This document shows, in pieces, positions 60,658-64,000 of a stretch of DNA of 64,000 nucleotides. How positions within the stretch are numbered: position 1 is the stretch's first letter; each line of letters begins with the position of its first letter. The notes beneath the pieces were generated by a model. That model did not search any database. It had not been told where the DNA came from and worked only from the letters and a program-made list of their open reading frames with translations. Both the position numbers and the translations under genes were made by a program. This stretch comes from Rhizobium subbaraonis (lineage in GTDB: Bacteria > Pseudomonadota > Alphaproteobacteria > Rhizobiales > Rhizobiaceae): the NCBI RefSeq assembly GCF_900220975.1, contig NZ_OBQD01000002.1, positions 1 through 64,000 on the forward strand, read 5' to 3'.

Positions 60658-61113
60658 TCAGGAAAACTCCCGGCCCGCCGAGACCTGCGCAGAAAAATTC
60701 TCGAAGAACTGGGCTGCAAGTTTCTGCGCCGTGCTGGCGATGAGCCGGCCTCCGAGCATGGCGAGTTTGCCGCCGACATCGGCCTTCGCCGCATAGCGCA
60801 AGATTGTGGCGTTGCCGTCCTCGCGCAATTCGACATCAGCTCCGCCCTTGGCGAAACCTGCAACGCCGCCACTCCCCTCCCCGGTCAGTGAAAACCGGTC
60901 CGGCGCGCCGGCAGTATCCAGCGTCACCTTGCCGCCGAAAGTCGCCTTGACCGGGCCGACCTTCAGCGCAACCTTGGCTTCGAGTTCGGTGTCAGAGACC
61001 TTGTTGAGCTCCTGGCAGCCGGGTATTGCGGCTTTCAGCACCTCGGGGTCGTTGAGTGCCGCATAGACTTCGTGCTTGGGCGCCTCTATGCGGATTTCGT
61101 CATGCAGTTCCAT
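60658..61113 (-). CDS. coxG: CoxG-type carbon-monoxide-dehydrogenase accessory protein (SRPBCC)
   Basis: 151 residues. The CoxG/SRPBCC pattern is DEIRIEAPKHEVYAALNDPE, LKAAIPGCQEL, AKVALKVGPVKATFGGKV and AQKLAAQFFENF. CoxG helps attach or mature the molybdenum hydroxylase, probably at the membrane. Last of the four accessory genes visible here. Confidence 0.93.
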   Translation of the reverse strand: MELHDEIRIEAPKHEVYAALNDPEVLKAAIPGCQELNKVSDTELEAKVALKVGPVKATFGGKVTLDTAGAPDRFSLTGEGSGGVAGFAKGGADVELREDGNATILRYAAKADVGGKLAMLGGRLIASTAQKLAAQFFENFSAQVSAGREFS

Positions 61114-61125
61114 TGGTCTCCACCC

Positions 61126-62190
61126 TCACATGCAACAAAAACGACGCTGCAGCAGCAGGCCGAGGTAGAAGGCCTCGTCCTGCCCGTTCTCAGCATCCGG
61201 CATTTCGCTCGGTTTCTTCCTCGCGCCAAGCAGCCTCTCGCCAACAAAGGCCAGTGCCCGGCGCAATGTGCCGGGCCCTCCCGCGCCGGCGGACGAAACC
61301 GGCACCGCGACATCACCGGCTTCGGCTGGTGCGTTGTGGGCGACGGTCCCCCTAGCCTCCGTCCCTGCCCGCAGGATCCCTCGGTGGTGGCGGCGCCGGA
61401 CCTCCACCAGCTCGGCGACGATCGAGAGCGCAATCTCCTCGGGCGTCACCGCGCCGATGTCGAGCCCAGCGGGCGCCTTCACCCGATCGAGGTCTTCCGT
61501 ACGTACGCCGCTCGACCGAAGCTTCTGCTTCAGCGACGCTGCCTTTGCGCGGCTGCCGACGAAGGCGATGTGGGCGGCGGGAGAGCCGAGTGCGGCGCGC
61601 AGCGCCGCCTCGTCGCCCCGCCCCTGCGTCGCCACCACCAGGTAACGCTCGCCCGGCGCGTCCGCCGGCAGGAGATAGCCCTCGATCCGGTCGTCGACCT
61701 CGGGGAAGGCTTGCTGGTCGGAGGCAGGCGCACAGGCGACCGTGTGAAAGCCGAACCGCCGCGCGAGATCGGCCAGAGCCACGCCCACCGGGCTCGCCCC
61801 CAGCACGTAGAGATGCGGAACCGGCAGCACCGGTTCGACGAAGACGTCCATACTCCCCTTTGACGGGCACATGTTGCGGGCGAAGCGGACGCCGTCGCGC
61901 ATCTCTCCCGGAGAAACGCCGAGTTCGGCGAGCAGATCCTCCGGCTGCACGGAGACGAGCCGCGGCTCGCCGTCGGCGATCGCCTCCCGCGCTGCCCGCA
62001 GCACCGCGCCGCGGGCGCAGCCGCCACCGATCCAGCCCTCCGCAATCGTGCCGTCCTCAAGGATCACGGCCTTGGCGCCGGCCTTCGCCGCAGTAGCCGC
62101 AACGGTGCGCACCACGGTCGCCATGACATACGGCGTGCCGGCACGCTTCAGGCCTTCCGCGATCTGGTCGATGTTCGGTTTCCTCATCAT
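61126..62190 (-). CDS. coxF: XdhC/CoxF-family molybdopterin-insertion protein
   Basis: 354 residues; the second Met (62187) may be the start. XdhC_CoxI part: YVMATVVRTVAATAAKAGAKA, AEGWIGGGCARGAV near 50-64, and a Rossmann part LYVLGASPVGVALADLARRFGF near 155-180. The family binds and protects the molybdenum cofactor during insertion into CO-dehydrogenase-type enzymes. Lies between coxE and coxG. Confidence 0.9.
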   Translation of the reverse strand: MMRKPNIDQIAEGLKRAGTPYVMATVVRTVAATAAKAGAKAVILEDGTIAEGWIGGGCARGAVLRAAREAIADGEPRLVSVQPEDLLAELGVSPGEMRDGVRFARNMCPSKGSMDVFVEPVLPVPHLYVLGASPVGVALADLARRFGFHTVACAPASDQQAFPEVDDRIEGYLLPADAPGERYLVVATQGRGDEAALRAALGSPAAHIAFVGSRAKAASLKQKLRSSGVRTEDLDRVKAPAGLDIGAVTPEEIALSIVAELVEVRRRHHRGILRAGTEARGTVAHNAPAEAGDVAVPVSSAGAGGPGTLRRALAFVGERLLGARKKPSEMPDAENGQDEAFYLGLLLQRRFCCM

Positions 62191-62205
62191 GCGAGCCTCC
62201 TCCGC

Positions 62206-63384
62206 TCACATCCCTTGAAGATGCGGTCTAAGTGCTGCGAGCGAATCCAACGTATTGGCCGCCGCAAAGAGATCGAGATGCGGCAGCGCCGCGGCCATGC
62301 CGCGCGCCACTGGCTCGTAGCCGTTCCAGCCCTTCAACGGGTTCAGCCAGACGATCTTGCAGCCCCGCCGTTTCAGCCGCGCGAGCTCGCCGCCGATCAG
62401 TTCGGGGGGATCGGTATCGTAGCCGTCGGACAGGATCACCACCACGGTCCTGCCGGTCACCATGCCGCGTGCATACTGGTCGTTGAACGCCTTGAGATTG
62501 GCGCCGATCCTCGTGCCGCCGCCGAAACCGTTCGCCATCAGCGACAGGCGCTCGACGGCCCGAAGCGTATCGTTGTCACGCAGCGCATCGGAGATCCGCA
62601 CGAGCCGTGTGTGCAGCAGGAAGGCATCGGTGCGGCTGTCGGCGCTGACGAGGCCCTGCAGGAAGGCGAGAAAGACGCGCGCATAGACCGTCATGGAGCC
62701 GGAGACGTCACAGATGGCGACAATATTGACCGGCCGATCCGGACGGCGCCGGCGCAGCAGTTCCACCGGATCGCCGCCATGGGCGACAGAGCGCCGGGCG
62801 ATCCGGCGCAGATCGAGCAGGGCGCCGCGGCGAGCGGCCCTGCGGCGCCGAGACCGGCGGTCCCGCAGCGAACGCGCAATCTGTCGGGCGACCGCTTCCG
62901 CCTCCGCCAGTTCCTCCGGCGTGGTGAGACCGCGCAGATCGGCGCGGCGAACGGCCTCGATGCGCGAGGCGAGCAACCGTCCGCTGCCCCCCTCGCTTTC
63001 GCCCTCGCTGTCATTGTCCGGCATGTCCGGAATACCGCCACCGGTGCGGCCCTGCATCATTTCGCGGATTTTGGAGGTCGCGCGGGGCGGGCGGCGTTCG
63101 CCATCATGCCTGTGCACCGCCCTCTCGCGCCGTCGGCCATGATTGAGCCAATAGCCATCGAAGAGATCATCGAAGGCGCGGAAGCCTTCAGACCCATGGG
63201 CGCAGACCGACTTCAGCGCCAGCCTGACCTCGTTGCGATCCGTCGCATCGATGGCGCCGAGCGCGGCAAGCGCGGTCTCGTTCTCCGGCATGCCGGCATC
63301 GAGCCCGTTCAGCCGCAGATGCGCCATGAAGCCGGCCATGCGCTCCGACATGGTCTGACGATCCGGAAAGCGGGTCGTGCGCAT
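62206..63384 (-). CDS. coxE: CoxE-type von Willebrand factor A domain protein
   Basis: 392 residues from ATG 63384. The VWA domain has the MIDAS motif ICDVSGSMTVYARVFLAFLQ near residue 220 and a late ILSDGYDTDPPELI. An Arg-rich linker (about 145-205) is predicted to be disordered. CoxE works with the AAA-type CoxD to mature the [CuSMoO2] or related molybdenum centre. The start overlaps the coxD stop by one base. Confidence 0.93.
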   Translation of the reverse strand: MRTTRFPDRQTMSERMAGFMAHLRLNGLDAGMPENETALAALGAIDATDRNEVRLALKSVCAHGSEGFRAFDDLFDGYWLNHGRRRERAVHRHDGERRPPRATSKIREMMQGRTGGGIPDMPDNDSEGESEGGSGRLLASRIEAVRRADLRGLTTPEELAEAEAVARQIARSLRDRRSRRRRAARRGALLDLRRIARRSVAHGGDPVELLRRRRPDRPVNIVAICDVSGSMTVYARVFLAFLQGLVSADSRTDAFLLHTRLVRISDALRDNDTLRAVERLSLMANGFGGGTRIGANLKAFNDQYARGMVTGRTVVVILSDGYDTDPPELIGGELARLKRRGCKIVWLNPLKGWNGYEPVARGMAAALPHLDLFAAANTLDSLAALRPHLQGM

Positions 63385-64000
63385 CAGGCAGCCTTTCCGA
63401 CCAGACGCTGCTGCACCTCGATCGGTACGGCGGCGCGGTCCGCCTGGGTCTTCAGCAGGCAGACCAGCGTTGCCTGCAGCTCGACGGGATCGTCCGTAAG
63501 ATCGTTGATGCCGAGGCCGGCGATTGCCGCCGCCCAATCCAGCATTTCCGCCACGCCCGGCTTCTTCTCGAGGTCCTCCTTGCGCAACGCCTGGACGACG
63601 CCGACGATCTGCTCGCAGAGCCGCGCCTCGATCCCCGGCTGGCGGGCGGCGAGGATCGAAAGTTCCGTCGCGCGGTCGGGATAGTCGACATAGGAATAGA
63701 GGCAGCGGCGACGGAGCGCGTCGGAGAGGTCCCGCGTGCCGTTCGACGTCAGGATCACGTGTGGCCTGGTCCTTGCCGTGATCGTGCCGAGTTCGGGGAT
63801 CGTCACCTGGAAATCCGACAGGAGCTCCAGCAGATAGGCCTCGAACTCTTCGTCCGCGCGGTCCACCTCGTCGAGCAGAAGCACAGGCGCCTTGTCCTGC
63901 AGGATCGCTTCGAGCAGCGGCCGGGCGAGCAGGTATTTCTCGGAGAAAATCCGGTCTTCGATGTCCTCGCCGGGCGCGCCGCTCGCGGTCGCCGCCCGGA
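63384..64000 (-). CDS. coxD: CoxD-type MoxR AAA+ ATPase, runs off right edge
   Basis: Only the C-terminal 204 residues are in the window. Walker B APVLLLDEVDRADEEFEAYL, sensor-1 HVILTSNGTRDLSDALRRRC with the arginine-finger segment, and a C-terminal lid (MLDWAAAIAGLGIND). CoxD couples ATP hydrolysis to assembly of the molybdenum hydroxylase. The N-terminus with Walker A and the coxMSL-type subunits should lie just to the right. Confidence 0.9.
   Translation of the reverse strand, partial: RAATASGAPGEDIEDRIFSEKYLLARPLLEAILQDKAPVLLLDEVDRADEEFEAYLLELLSDFQVTIPELGTITARTRPHVILTSNGTRDLSDALRRRCLYSYVDYPDRATELSILAARQPGIEARLCEQIVGVVQALRKEDLEKKPGVAEMLDWAAAIAGLGINDLTDDPVELQATLVCLLKTQADRAAVPIEVQQRLVGKAA

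Noticed and set aside
1-64000. CRISPR arrays, tRNA or rRNA genes, toxin-antitoxin or phage modules
   Set aside because: I saw no regular short repeats, no tRNA-like cloverleaf with CCA-end context and no recognisable defence or phage proteins.

Overview
The window is high-GC DNA typical of a soil- or plant-associated alphaproteobacterium, most likely Rhizobiaceae (Rhizobium/Agrobacterium/Ensifer/Shinella type). The evidence is the DUF47-PiT phosphate pair with a PHO box, the density of solute-binding-protein-dependent transporters, each paired with its own catabolic enzymes and a LysR, AraC, LacI or GntR regulator, and a cox-type accessory cluster. The gene density, number of transporters and scattered remnants of IS and enzyme genes suit an accessory replicon or a chromosomal catabolic island. 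I saw no rRNA, tRNA, CRISPR array, phage genes or replication genes.

Layout. 1-2.6 kb: a truncated outer-membrane barrel gene and the DUF47-pit pair, with a PHO box against the start codon. 2.7-3.2 kb: an IS30-like remnant and small palindromes. 3.2-9.7 kb: a LysR regulator diverging from a catalytically degenerate alpha/beta-hydrolase and a MexEF-like RND adaptor and pump. 9.7-13.1 kb: decayed DNA, then two Asp/Glu/hydantoin racemases and a hydantoinase. 13.2-19.2 kb: a spermidine/putrescine-type ABC importer with a proline-racemase-family enzyme, diverging from a GlxA-type AraC regulator. 19.8-30.2 kb: a five-gene operon (split transketolase, SDR, TIM-barrel isomerase/decarboxylase, DhaKL kinase) diverging from a TRAP transporter and a beta-hydroxyacid dehydrogenase, with a LysR gene. 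30.3-39.2 kb: a second, closely similar TRAP transporter in inverted orientation, a GntR-FCD regulator, a 4-hydroxybutyrate-dehydrogenase-like iron alcohol dehydrogenase and a CoA-acylating aldehyde dehydrogenase, diverging from an HMG-CoA-lyase-like enzyme and an unusually long D-2-hydroxyacid dehydrogenase. 39.2-48.4 kb: a carbohydrate ABC importer with FrlB-like deglycase and FrlD-like kinase, an FAD oxidoreductase, a 48-codon remnant of an FrlC-like epimerase and a LacI regulator, together a probable Amadori-compound (fructosamine) operon. 48.5-49.0 kb: two enzyme fragments back to back. 49.2-60.3 kb: a nine-gene operon (C45 acyltransferase, Dpp-type importer, alpha/beta-hydrolase, amidase, PaiB-like and M23-like proteins) diverging from a GntR regulator with two HTH domains. 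60.7-64 kb: coxG, coxF, coxE and coxD, accessory genes of a molybdenum hydroxylase whose structural genes would lie to the right.

How the genes work together. Most blocks follow one plan: an importer, two to five enzymes and a local regulator. The best candidates for undescribed chemistry are: (1) the 19.8-33.1 kb block, where a DHA-kinase-type enzyme and a split transketolase suggest breakdown of a short or branched ketose (erythrulose- or apulose-like), possibly reached from a sugar acid by the dehydrogenase and TIM-barrel protein, with two related TRAP importers; (2) the 33-39 kb block, with a C4 semialdehyde/CoA module not usual in aerobic rhizobia; and (3) the 49-60 kb block, which carries three unrelated hydrolases able to act on acyl-amide or ester bonds, plus a peptide-type importer.
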